NCBI RefSeq assembly: GCF_006440675.2
Contig: NZ_CP083951.1
Coordinates: forward strand, 3,567,501-3,631,500
Reading direction: 5' to 3'
Length of the DNA stretch: 64,000 bases
From: Mesorhizobium sp. B2-8-5
GTDB taxonomy: Bacteria; Pseudomonadota; Alphaproteobacteria; Rhizobiales; Rhizobiaceae
Part shown: one piece after another, positions 51,014 through 59,415 of the stretch
Layout: every line of letters starts with the position of its first letter
Numbering within the stretch: the first letter of the stretch is position 1
The notes under the pieces: model-generated
Told to the model about the DNA's origin: nothing
Database searches by the model: none
The model's input: only the letters and a program-made list of their open reading frames with translations
Position numbers and translations under genes: made by a program

Positions 51014-52555
51014 CTAGCTTTCCGGGTTGGCGGCGATCTCCTCGCGGCGGCGCGCGACATAGGCGTCGAGCTCTTCGCGGATCGCGGGGTCCATCACCGG
51101 TTCCTCGTAGTCGTGCAGGGCCTGCTGCCAGAGCTCGGTCGCCCGCTCCAGCGCATCCTTGCCGCCCGCTTCCTGCCACGCGCCATGGTTCTGCCAGTTG
51201 GAAAGCATCGGCTGGTAGAAGGCGGTGGTGTAGCGCGACATGGTGTGCTCGGCGCCGAAGAAATGGCCGCCGGCCGGCACCGACTTGATCGCCTCGAAGC
51301 CGAGATCGTCTTCCTGGAACGGCAGCGGCCGCAGGAACTCCATCATGTTCTGCAGGATCTCGACGTCGAGCACGAGCTTTTCGTAGGACGCTGTCAGCCC
51401 GCCCTCCAGCCAGCCGGCCGCGTGGTAGATCAGGTTGGCGCCGCCGAGCACCGCGCCCCATGTGGCCATCTCGGTCTCGTAGGCCGCCTGCAGGTCGACC
51501 ACGTTGGAGGCGTTCGCGTTGGAGGTGCGGTAGGGCAGGTTGTAGCGCCGCGCCAACTGGCCGGCGATGATGTTGGCCTTGGCGTTCTCCGGCGTGCCGA
51601 AGGCCGGCGCGCCCGACTTCATGTCGACATTGGAGGTGAAGGCGCCGTACATCACCGGCGTGCCGGGATTGACGAGCTGCGTCAGCACGACGCCGAACAG
51701 CGCTTCGGCGTTCTGCTGGCAGAGTGCTGCGGCCAACGTCACCGGCGTCATCGCGCCCATCAGCGTGAAGGGCGTGACGGTCACCGGCTGGCCGTGCTCA
51801 GCCATGGCGATCAGGCCTTCGGCCATCGCGTCGTCGAACAGCCGAGGCGAGTTGATCGAGATAATCGTTGTCACGCCCGGCGAGGCGCGCATCTCCTCGA
51901 CGCTGATGCCGCGGGCGATCGCCATCATGTTGATGCCGTCCATTGCCCTGGCGCGGCCGATCGCGGTGCAGTGGAAGGAGAGGTCGCTGAGCGTCAGATT
52001 GGCGTGGTAAGTGTCGAGGTGACGCGCATTGGCCGGCAGTTCCATCGGCGCCACCACCTGGTTGCCGATGATGTGGATGGCGTTGAAGTGGTGCGCCAGC
52101 CGGATGAAGTTCTGGTAGTCGGGAAGATTGCCCTGGCGGCGGCCATTGATGCGGTCATGCACGTTGGGCGGGCCGGCGACCAGCCCGAAAACCAGCGAAT
52201 TGTCACCGAGATGGACCTGCTTCTCCGGGTTGCGGCTGGTCAGCGTGAAGGACGACGGCACGTTGCGCAGGGCCTCGGTCACCAGGCTTTCATCGATCCT
52301 GATGGTCTTTTCCTCGCGATCGACGATGGCGCCGGCAGCGGCGAACAGGTCCATCACCTTCTCGCTCATGACGCGGATGCCGAGCTCCGACAGGATGCGC
52401 ATCGAGGTCTTGTGCAGCTGTTCCATGCGCTCTTCGTCGAGAAGCTGCATGGGCGGGTAGGGGTTTTTCACGCTCTGCCAAGGCAGTTGCGCGATGCCAC
52501 CACCGCTGCGCCCGAGTTTCGATCGGCGACCGCCGCCACGCCTGTCCTGTGACAT
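51014..52555 (-). CDS. Trimethylamine methyltransferase family protein (non-pyrrolysine MttB homolog)
   Basis: The 513-residue MttB-superfamily TIM-barrel protein includes the basic N-terminus RRGGGRRSKLGRSGGG, LLDEERMEQLHKTSMRILSELGIRV, FGLVAGPPNVHDRINGRR, TPFTLMGAMTPVTLAAALCQQNAEALFG and GGANLIYHAAGWLEGGLTASYEK. There is no in-frame amber codon, so it is a non-pyrrolysine member. Characterised ones (MtgB-type) demethylate glycine betaine or proline betaine, passing the methyl to a corrinoid protein. Sarcosine oxidase in the same unit fits quaternary-amine breakdown. No corrinoid protein or reactivase is visible here. It precedes the deacylase by 11 bases. Confidence 0.85.
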   Translation of the reverse strand: MSQDRRGGGRRSKLGRSGGGIAQLPWQSVKNPYPPMQLLDEERMEQLHKTSMRILSELGIRVMSEKVMDLFAAAGAIVDREEKTIRIDESLVTEALRNVPSSFTLTSRNPEKQVHLGDNSLVFGLVAGPPNVHDRINGRRQGNLPDYQNFIRLAHHFNAIHIIGNQVVAPMELPANARHLDTYHANLTLSDLSFHCTAIGRARAMDGINMMAIARGISVEEMRASPGVTTIISINSPRLFDDAMAEGLIAMAEHGQPVTVTPFTLMGAMTPVTLAAALCQQNAEALFGVVLTQLVNPGTPVMYGAFTSNVDMKSGAPAFGTPENAKANIIAGQLARRYNLPYRTSNANASNVVDLQAAYETEMATWGAVLGGANLIYHAAGWLEGGLTASYEKLVLDVEILQNMMEFLRPLPFQEDDLGFEAIKSVPAGGHFFGAEHTMSRYTTAFYQPMLSNWQNHGAWQEAGGKDALERATELWQQALHDYEEPVMDPAIREELDAYVARRREEIAANPES

Positions 52556-52575
52556 AAGTTTGTTCCCTTCCGGCT

Positions 52576-53544
52576 TCAGTACCCGCGCTCCGGATTGACC
52601 ACGTTTTCCAGCGGCCGGCCTTTGCGGTAGCGCGCCAGATTGTCGGCGAACATGCGCACCGACTTGATGTCCCAGCCGTCATAGACCGCCGCGCAATGCG
52701 GGGTGATGGCGACGTTGTCGTAGGCCCAGAGAGCATGCCCGGCCGGCAGCGGCTCGGTGGCGAAGACATCGAGCGCCGCGCCCTTGATCCGCCCGCTGTC
52801 GAGCGCGCCGAGCAGTGCGGCTTCCTCGACGACGCCGCCGCGCGAAATGTCGATCAGCACGGCGGACGGCTTCATGGCGGCAAAGGCGGCCTCGCCAAGC
52901 AAGCCGCGCGTTGTGGGCAGCAATGGCACGCAGCAGACGATGAAATCGGCACGGCCAACCAATGCCAGTAATGCGTCGGGACCACGCACCTCGTCGAGCG
53001 CCGGCATCGCTTTCGGTCGCGCGCGGATGCCGAGCGTGCGCATGCCCATTGCCTGAGCGCGGCGCGCGACGGCCTCGCCGGTCTTGCCGAGGCCGAGGAT
53101 GAGGACGGTCTTGCCCTCGATCGGCTCGACGCGGCCGCCGCCCCATTGGCGGGTCTGCTGCAGGCGCTCGAAACCGCGCAGGTCGAGCGAGAAGGAGAGC
53201 ATTGCGCCGAGCGCATATTCGGCCAGCATGCCGGCGGCGACGCCAGCCGAGTTCGTCACCGTCACGTGCGCAGGATCCCAACGCCCGAGATGGTCGGTGC
53301 CGGAGCCGCCGATCGACACCCATTTCACCGTCGGGCTCTCGACGAGCGCCTGGCGCGGATAGCGCGGCGTGCCGTCGAAACGGATCGAATAGACCACTTC
53401 CGCGGCGGTCCGCTCGATCAGCGCGGGAAGGCCGGCATAAGTGTCGCAGGCATGGATATCGAGGTCCGGATGCGTTTCGGCGAGCACCGCAAGCGCGCCG
53501 GCCGGCTTGTCGGTGTGCAGGATGACGGTTGGGCGCGCCGACAT
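52576..53544 (-). CDS. D-isomer-specific 2-hydroxyacid dehydrogenase
   Basis: The 322-residue protein has the Rossmann motif LILGLGKTGEAVARRAQ (about 148-164), CCVPLLPTTRGLLG, the catalytic arginine in LIDISRGGVVEEAAL, the glutamate in DVFATEPLP and the histidine in ITPHCA. It interconverts a 2-oxo acid and a (D)-2-hydroxy acid with NAD(P)H. In this unit it could reduce a 2-oxo acid made from an amino acid. The ATG at 53544 (MSARPTV) is chosen; seven bases separate it from the DapA-like gene. Confidence 0.85.
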   Translation of the reverse strand: MSARPTVILHTDKPAGALAVLAETHPDLDIHACDTYAGLPALIERTAAEVVYSIRFDGTPRYPRQALVESPTVKWVSIGGSGTDHLGRWDPAHVTVTNSAGVAAGMLAEYALGAMLSFSLDLRGFERLQQTRQWGGGRVEPIEGKTVLILGLGKTGEAVARRAQAMGMRTLGIRARPKAMPALDEVRGPDALLALVGRADFIVCCVPLLPTTRGLLGEAAFAAMKPSAVLIDISRGGVVEEAALLGALDSGRIKGAALDVFATEPLPAGHALWAYDNVAITPHCAAVYDGWDIKSVRMFADNLARYRKGRPLENVVNPERGY

Positions 53545-53551
53545 CCCGACC

Positions 53552-54460
53552 TCACTTGCGGCCGATATGGTCGGCGGCGCTGCCGAGGGCGGCAAGCAGC
53601 GCCTGGCCGTTTTCCAGCGTCGCATTCTCATGCGGCGCGCGCAGGTTCAGCCAGCGCCGGTCGCCGGACTTGACCGCAAGCACCGCCTTCATCGCCGGGA
53701 TCAGCCCGGCGTCCTGGATCACCTTCCGGAACGCCTTGATGGCGGCATCCGCTTCGGCGACGTCCTCGCCCTTCCGGGCCGCGTCATAGAGGTGGCGGAT
53801 GGCGGCGGCGTTGAGATTGACGGTCGCCGAAATGCAGCCGGCCGCGCCGCTCGCCAGACCCTTGGTGAGCTGCGCCTCGGAACTCGGAAAGACCGAAATA
53901 CCGGGCGCGGCGGCGATAACGGCGGCCGTGTTGTTCCAGTCGCCGGCGCTGTCCTTGTAGGCGACCACAGTGTCCGGAAATGCCTTGCTCAGCCTTGCCG
54001 TCAGGGCCGGGCTGACCGGCACGCCCGAGTTCTGCGGGATGTGATAGAGGATCACGCGCATCGAAGGTTTTGCCACCTTCTCGATCAGCTCGCTGTAGTA
54101 ACGCGCCTGACCGTTGTCGCCGGCGCCGGTGTAGAAGAAGGAAGGCAGCACCATGACCGCGGCGCAGCCGAGGCCAACGGCATGGGCCGACAATTCGACC
54201 GTTTCCGGCAGAGCGGTGACGCCAGTGCCGGGCATCAGCCGGTCCGGCGCGATGCCGGCCTCGACCAGCCATTCCAGCGCCTGCATGCGCTCGCGCAGGG
54301 AGACAGACAGCGCTTCGCCCGTCGTGCCGAAGGGCGAGAGGAAATGCGCGCCCTGGCCGAGCACCCATTTGGCATGAGAAATCCAGAGATCGCGCGCGAT
54401 GCGGCCGTCGTCTTCGAACGGCGTCAGGATCGGCGCGATGGTTCCTTGCGGGCGGGTCAT
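53552..54460 (-). CDS. DapA-family aldolase/lyase
   Basis: This 302-residue class I aldolase has the Schiff-base lysine K169 (VVAYKDSAGDW), catalytic Y139 (ILYHIPQNSG) and the substrate loop FGTTGEALSVSLRER. Dihydrodipicolinate synthase itself is usually elsewhere; members in catabolic operons are lyases or dehydratases for 2-oxo or hydroxy acids, such as N-acetylneuraminate or KDG aldolase types. The substrate here is open. Its start overlaps the sarcosine oxidase gamma gene by four bases, so it belongs to the N-methyl compound pathway. Confidence 0.83.
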   Translation of the reverse strand: MTRPQGTIAPILTPFEDDGRIARDLWISHAKWVLGQGAHFLSPFGTTGEALSVSLRERMQALEWLVEAGIAPDRLMPGTGVTALPETVELSAHAVGLGCAAVMVLPSFFYTGAGDNGQARYYSELIEKVAKPSMRVILYHIPQNSGVPVSPALTARLSKAFPDTVVAYKDSAGDWNNTAAVIAAAPGISVFPSSEAQLTKGLASGAAGCISATVNLNAAAIRHLYDAARKGEDVAEADAAIKAFRKVIQDAGLIPAMKAVLAVKSGDRRWLNLRAPHENATLENGQALLAALGSAADHIGRK

Positions 54461-55044
54461 GAATGTCCTCTATGCTGGTCTGTGTGGCCGGCCATCGCCG
54501 CGACGGCGCGGGCGAAGTAGGCCGAGGCGGTGATGTCGAAGAGTATGTCGAAACCTGCCGGCGAACGGAACGTCACGGCCTCGATATGGCCGACGCGCGT
54601 CTGTGCGATATCGTCTGCACCGAATTTTTGGGGTCTCAGGTCCGGCGCGCAAAGCCCGCTCATCGCTTCGGCAAGGCGAGGACCGGAAAGGCGCATCCAC
54701 GCCCAGCCTTCCTCGCGCCATGACGAATAGCCTTTCGGCGCCGCCGCGACATGCCAGGTGTTTTTGACGTCGGCGACTGTCTCGCCGGCGTCCTCGGCGA
54801 GAAGCAGGATGTCCTCGTTGCCTAGGCGCAGGACCCGCATGCCGCGATGGTCGCCGATGCGATTGACGGCCGGGAGCGGAATCCCTTGCGCGGCGAGCCA
54901 GGCGGCGCTGCCGCCGCCTTTCAGGCCGAAGCGCGGCTTGTCTGTAAGATCGCTCAGCGCGACCGCGCCGGAAATCAGCTTCGTGCCGTCGGCCGCGCCG
55001 CCGGGCATGAAGGGGTAGACGCGTGTCGCGGTGCCGGCGGCCAT
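54457..55044 (-). CDS. soxG: Sarcosine oxidase gamma-subunit-like protein
   Basis: The 195-residue protein resembles SoxG: a fold related to the aminomethyltransferase beta domain with RVLRLGNEDILLLAED, WAWMRLSGPRLAEAMSGLCAPDLRP and AQTRVGHIEAVTFRSPAGFDILFDITASAYFARAV. In heterotetrameric sarcosine oxidase the gamma subunit is structural. It abuts the alpha gene directly (stop at 55045, start at 55044) and overlaps the DapA-like gene. Confidence 0.82.
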   Translation of the reverse strand: MAAGTATRVYPFMPGGAADGTKLISGAVALSDLTDKPRFGLKGGGSAAWLAAQGIPLPAVNRIGDHRGMRVLRLGNEDILLLAEDAGETVADVKNTWHVAAAPKGYSSWREEGWAWMRLSGPRLAEAMSGLCAPDLRPQKFGADDIAQTRVGHIEAVTFRSPAGFDILFDITASAYFARAVAAMAGHTDQHRGHS

Positions 55045-57900
55045 CTAGATCTCCTGCCGCGCGTTGGTCGGGTCGAAGAAGGCGTGAGCGACGACCGGCG
55101 CCTCGACCAACTCGCCATTGCGGCACTTCACCGTCACGCGACTGCCTTCCGCCTGGTCGTCGACATGGACATAGGCGAGCGCGATATGGCGTCTGAGCGA
55201 CGGCGAGTATCCGACCGATGTGATCTGGCCGACAGGGGCGCCGCCGCGCAGCACCAGGCAGCTCTCGCCGGGAATGTTGCGACTGCCGGCGGGGAATTGC
55301 AGGCCGACCAGCTTGCGGGTCTGCCCGAGCCTTGCGCGCATCTCGATGGAGCGCTTGCCGACGAAGAACGGTTTCTTCTTCGAGACCGCCCAGCCGAAGC
55401 CCAGCTCGTCGGGCGTGGTGATCGCATCCGTGTCCTGGCCGATCAGGATATGGCCTTTCTCCAGGCGCAATATGCGCGACGCTTCCAGTCCGTAGGGACG
55501 CAGGCCATGTGGTCTTCCCGCCGCGGTCACCGCGTCCCAAAGGCTGGGCGCCAGGCTCGAAGGGCAATGCAATTCGTAGCTTAGCTCGCCCGTGAAGCCG
55601 ATGCGCATCACCCGCACCGGGACACCGGCGACGGTGCCGTCGCGGCCGCTGAGATAAGGGAAGGCGTCGCTGCTGAAATCGATGTCGCCGTCCAGCGCCT
55701 CAAGCACCAGGCGCGCCTTGGGTCCGGTGACGTTGAGGCCTGAGAATGCGCCGGTGAGGTTGAGCACATCGACCTTCAGGCGCCACTCGGCGTTCCAGAA
55801 CAGCATGTCGGCATAGACGCGCGCGACGGCCCCGGTGGTCGCCGTCACATAGAACCGGTCCTCGGCCATCCGGTAGGCGACGCCGTCGTCGATCACCGAA
55901 CCCATCTCGTTGAGCATCAGGCAGTAGCGGACGCGGCCGGTGGGCTGGTTGGCATGCGCCATCGTGTAGAGGCGGTCGAGAAATTCACCGGCGTCCGGCC
56001 CACGGATCTCCAGCTTGCCGAGCGTCGAGACGTCGAGCAGGCCGACGCCTTCGCGCACGGCGAGGATTTCCTCGCGGACCGCTTCCTCAGCACCGCCTGC
56101 GTCACCATAGTAATAAGGCCGCCACCATGCGCCGACCGGTTTCATCGCAGCCTTCAGCGCGACGTGCCGCGCATGCAGCGCGGTGCGGCGCTCCAGCACC
56201 TCGTGGTGGCCGGCGAGCACGCCGAGCGTTTCCGGCCCGACCGGAGGACGCGCCGTGGTGATGCCGATCTCGCCGACAGTCCTACCGGTTGCCTCGGCGA
56301 CGATACGGGCCGTCGCCAGGGCCGAATGACGTCCCTGGCTCGGGCCCATGCCGACGGTGGTGAAGCGCTTGACCAGCTCGATCTCGCGATAGCCGTCCTT
56401 GGTCGCGTTCTGCAGGTCCTTGACCTGGAGGTCCTCGTCGAAATCGACGAAGTCGCGTCCCTTGGGATCGGCGGCGATCGGCTGCACATAGCGCGGCCGA
56501 ACGCTCTTCGGCGTGACCGGAGGTTCTGCCGCCACAGCATGGCCAATCCGCGAAAGCGCGGTTGCAGCCGCATGCCGGCCGCTGGCGATTGCGTCCTGCA
56601 ACTCGTCCGTTCCGGCAACGGCGCCGGCGAGTTGGACGGGACCTTCCGGGAGCATGATCGTCATCGTTTGCGTGCCGGCATCGTAGCCGACCTTGCCGCC
56701 GGCCTGACACGGCAATTGCCATGCCGGCGCCTGGCCGGTCGAAACAGCCAGCAGGTCGCAGGCGATCCAGCTTCCGCCGACACGGACGCGGGCAAGATGG
56801 CGGTTTCCGGCCATGCCTTCCGCCGCCTCGACAGTTGCGCCTTTCCGGATGGCGACACCCTTGCCGCGGAGTTCGGCCTCCAGCGGGCCGGCATCGCCGA
56901 CCGGTCTCGGATCGACGAGCTCGACGACCGATACGCCTGCGTCCAGCAGATCGAGCGCCGTCCGGTAGCCGTCTTCATTCGCGGCCAGCACCACGGCGCT
57001 GTGACCGGGCCGCACGCCATAGTACCGGATCAGCCGCTGGGCAGCGCCGCCGAGCATGATTCCCGGCAGGTCGTTGTTGCGGAAGACAGCCGGCTGCTCG
57101 ATGGCGCCGGTCGCCAGGATCACCTCGCGGGCACGCGTGCGATGAAGCTGATTGCCCTCGATCAGCGGCAGCCAGTTGTCTTCGTACCAGCCATTGCAAA
57201 CGGTACCGGTCAGCACCTTGAGATTGGGCAGCGCCTCTAGCCGCGATGACAGGCCGGAGAGGGTGGCTGGATCGCAGCGGCCGTAGCTCAACGAGCCGCC
57301 GACCTCGGGGTTCTCGTCACACAGCACCACATCGGCGCCGGCCTCCGCTGCGGCAATCGCGGCGCTCAGTCCTGCCGGACCGGCGCCGACAACGAGCACA
57401 TCGCAATGCAGGTGCGTCTTGTCGAAATGCCGATGCGGAGCCTTGGTGTCGACCACGCCCAGGCCTGCCTTGCGGCGGATGATCGGCTCCCACAATTTCA
57501 GCCAGCTGTCGCGGCGCGGACCCATGAAGGCGCGGTAGTAGAAGCCGACCGGCAGGAAGCGGCCGAACCTGTCGATCACAGCGTCGCGGTCGCGTTCGAG
57601 CGAGCCGTTGACGTTCTGAGCGCTGACCCGCAGCCCTTCGCTGATCGGCGTGCGCTCGGCGGCGGCGTTCGGCTCTGACGGCAGTTGCACCAGCGCATTG
57701 GCGTCGGCTCCGGTCATCGACAGGATGCCGCGCGGGCGATGGTATTTGAACGAGCGCGACAGTACCCATTGACCGGAAGCGGCGAGCGCGCTGGCGATGC
57801 TGTCGCCTTCGTAGCCCTCGAAGGGCTTGCCCTCGAAGGTGAAGCGGATGCGGCGGCTTCTATCGATCCGGCTTCCGAAAGGGGCGGGCAGCCGGTTCAT
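55045..57900 (-). CDS. soxA: Sarcosine oxidase alpha subunit
   Basis: The 951-residue protein has SoxA domain order. An N-terminal 2Fe-2S-like domain (about 15-100, FTFEGKPFEGYEGDSIASALAASG) is followed by an FAD/NAD-binding region (about 165-450, DVLVVGAGPAGLSAAIAAAEAGADV). The C-terminal half is a folate-binding aminomethyltransferase module (about 560-951, GLLDVSTLGKLEIRGPDAGEFLDRLY, ending in the DPTNARQEI tail). It oxidises the N-methyl group of sarcosine or similar secondary amines and transfers one-carbon units to tetrahydrofolate. The ATG at 57900 follows the delta gene with a four-base overlap; the frame is open far upstream but that part is antisense-like. Confidence 0.9.
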   Translation of the reverse strand: MNRLPAPFGSRIDRSRRIRFTFEGKPFEGYEGDSIASALAASGQWVLSRSFKYHRPRGILSMTGADANALVQLPSEPNAAAERTPISEGLRVSAQNVNGSLERDRDAVIDRFGRFLPVGFYYRAFMGPRRDSWLKLWEPIIRRKAGLGVVDTKAPHRHFDKTHLHCDVLVVGAGPAGLSAAIAAAEAGADVVLCDENPEVGGSLSYGRCDPATLSGLSSRLEALPNLKVLTGTVCNGWYEDNWLPLIEGNQLHRTRAREVILATGAIEQPAVFRNNDLPGIMLGGAAQRLIRYYGVRPGHSAVVLAANEDGYRTALDLLDAGVSVVELVDPRPVGDAGPLEAELRGKGVAIRKGATVEAAEGMAGNRHLARVRVGGSWIACDLLAVSTGQAPAWQLPCQAGGKVGYDAGTQTMTIMLPEGPVQLAGAVAGTDELQDAIASGRHAAATALSRIGHAVAAEPPVTPKSVRPRYVQPIAADPKGRDFVDFDEDLQVKDLQNATKDGYREIELVKRFTTVGMGPSQGRHSALATARIVAEATGRTVGEIGITTARPPVGPETLGVLAGHHEVLERRTALHARHVALKAAMKPVGAWWRPYYYGDAGGAEEAVREEILAVREGVGLLDVSTLGKLEIRGPDAGEFLDRLYTMAHANQPTGRVRYCLMLNEMGSVIDDGVAYRMAEDRFYVTATTGAVARVYADMLFWNAEWRLKVDVLNLTGAFSGLNVTGPKARLVLEALDGDIDFSSDAFPYLSGRDGTVAGVPVRVMRIGFTGELSYELHCPSSLAPSLWDAVTAAGRPHGLRPYGLEASRILRLEKGHILIGQDTDAITTPDELGFGWAVSKKKPFFVGKRSIEMRARLGQTRKLVGLQFPAGSRNIPGESCLVLRGGAPVGQITSVGYSPSLRRHIALAYVHVDDQAEGSRVTVKCRNGELVEAPVVAHAFFDPTNARQEI

Positions 57901-58163
57901 GCGCGGTCCCGCTGCTCGGAAGCGTCGAAGGTGCGGATGATCTCGTTGCTGACGAGATCGCGCTCGGCCAGGAAGAAATAGTTGCTCGGCACATGCCGCC
58001 ACCACTCGACCACGATGCCTTTGCGGTTTTCGGCGCGGAACAGGTGCCGCGACCATTCCCTGTCTGCGGTGTCGTTCGGATCCGGCCTCGCGCGCACCGG
58101 TCCGAAGGACTGGAACTCGTCGATGTTGCGCGGGCCATTCATCGGGCAGGTCAAAAGCTTCAT
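57897..58163 (-). CDS. soxD: Sarcosine oxidase delta subunit, variant lacking two zinc cysteines
   Basis: The 88-residue SoxD protein contains LTCPMNGPRNIDEFQSFG and EWWRHVPSNYFFLAERD. Canonical SoxD binds zinc with three Cys and one His (CPxC near the start and HxxxC in the middle). Here C6 and H57 are kept, but the partner cysteines are N9 and N61. The Asn form (CPMNGPRN, HVPSNYFF) looks orderly rather than decayed, so it is probably a metal-free subtype. It lies between soxB (two-base gap) and soxA (four-base overlap) as in standard soxBDAG operons. Confidence 0.87.
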   Translation of the reverse strand: MKLLTCPMNGPRNIDEFQSFGPVRARPDPNDTADREWSRHLFRAENRKGIVVEWWRHVPSNYFFLAERDLVSNEIIRTFDASEQRDRA

Positions 58164-58165
58164 CG

Positions 58166-59407
58166 TCAATGGCTCGCCGCGGTCGCGCCCATTTCGTTGA
58201 GCAGCCTGAAGGTCTCGAACCGCTCCAATGCAAATGGTTTCAGGATGTCGGGCACGCGACCTTCGGCGATGGTTTGGGCCATCCGCTTTCCAGCGACCGG
58301 CGTCGCCTTGAAGCCCCATGTGCCCCAGCCGCAGTCGAGCCACAGATTGGCGAGCGGGCTCGCACCCATGATCGGGCTGTAGTCCGGCGTCATGTCGGTG
58401 ATGCCGGCCCATTGCCTGAGCAGGCGCACGCCTTGCAGGAAAGGAAAGAGGTGGACGGCGCCTTCGGCGAGGTGCTCCTTCATGTCGAGTGTCGAGCGCG
58501 TCGAATAGAGCTGGTAGGGATCGGAGCCGCCGCCGATGACGACCTCGCCGCGCGACGACTGCACGAGATAGGTGTGCAGCGACACCGACGAGACCAGCGT
58601 GTTGAGCCAGGGTTTCAGGGGCTGGGTCACCATCGCCTGCAGCGGATAGCAGCGGATGGGAAGCTCGACGCCGGCCATCAGCGCCACGTCGTAGTTCATG
58701 CCGCCGGTGGCGATCAGCAGCTGGCCACAGGCGATGCGGCCCCTGTTCGTCTTGACGGCCTGGACGCGATCGCCGACGACCTCGAAGCCCTGCACCTCGG
58801 TACGCTGGTGGATCTCGACGCCGCGCCGCGACGCTTGGGCGGCGTAGCCCCAGGCGACGGCGTCGTGGCGCGCCGTTCCGCCGTCGGCATGCCAGAGCCC
58901 GCCGAGGATTTCGAGCGGGCCGCCATAGTCCATATTCAGCAGCGGGCAGAGTTCCTCGACGCCCTTCTGGTCGACGACCTCGGTGCGCGTGCCCATGTGC
59001 TTGCCCATTTCGGCGCGCATGTGGAAACTGCGCATCGTCGCCTCGCTATGCGCAAGCGTGAGCTGGCCGCGCTGCGAGAACATGACGTTGAAGTCCAGTT
59101 CTTGCGACAGGCGCTCGAACAGCTCGACGCCCTCCTTGTAGAAGGCGATGCCTTCAGGCGTGATGTAGTTGGAGCGGATGGTGGTGGTGTTGCGCGCCGT
59201 GTTGCCGCCGGCGAGGTAGCCTTTCTCCAGCACCGCAACACTCTTTATGCCGTGATATTTGGTAAGATGATGCGCGCAGGACAGTCCATGCCCGCCGCCG
59301 CCGATGATGACGACATCGTAGGCCGGCTTCAGCTCGGGCGTGGCGGGGATGTCGCCGCTGACCGGATAGTCCCTGCTGAGACCGTATTTCAGAAGCCTGA
59401 GGGGCAT
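58166..59407 (-). CDS. soxB: Sarcosine oxidase beta subunit
   Basis: The 413-residue DAO-fold flavoprotein has the N-terminal FAD motif DVVIIGGGGHGLSCAHHLTK (about 31-50), GGNTARNTTTIRSNYITPEG and GGTARHDAVAWGYA. The RHDAV histidine (H181) aligns with the residue that covalently holds FMN in heterotetrameric sarcosine oxidases. C-terminal blocks QWAGITDMTPDYSPIMGASP and CGWGTWGFKATPVAG are typical. It carries the sarcosine-oxidising active site. It lies eight bases after the MmgE/PrpD gene and is the first of soxBDAG. Confidence 0.9.
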   Translation of the reverse strand: MPLRLLKYGLSRDYPVSGDIPATPELKPAYDVVIIGGGGHGLSCAHHLTKYHGIKSVAVLEKGYLAGGNTARNTTTIRSNYITPEGIAFYKEGVELFERLSQELDFNVMFSQRGQLTLAHSEATMRSFHMRAEMGKHMGTRTEVVDQKGVEELCPLLNMDYGGPLEILGGLWHADGGTARHDAVAWGYAAQASRRGVEIHQRTEVQGFEVVGDRVQAVKTNRGRIACGQLLIATGGMNYDVALMAGVELPIRCYPLQAMVTQPLKPWLNTLVSSVSLHTYLVQSSRGEVVIGGGSDPYQLYSTRSTLDMKEHLAEGAVHLFPFLQGVRLLRQWAGITDMTPDYSPIMGASPLANLWLDCGWGTWGFKATPVAGKRMAQTIAEGRVPDILKPFALERFETFRLLNEMGATAASH

Positions 59408-59415
59408 TGCACGGC

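Noticed and set aside
51014-52555. Pyrrolysine-containing trimethylamine methyltransferase
   Set aside because: There is no in-frame amber codon and no pyl genes; it is a non-pyrrolysine homolog.
53552-54460. Biosynthetic dihydrodipicolinate synthase
   Set aside because: Catalytic residues fit the superfamily, but the gene is embedded by overlap in a catabolic sarcosine oxidase operon.
57901-58233. N-terminal extension of the soxA frame to 58233
   Set aside because: It overlaps the whole soxD gene; the ATG at 57900 gives the normal SoxA N-terminus and a four-base overlap with soxD.
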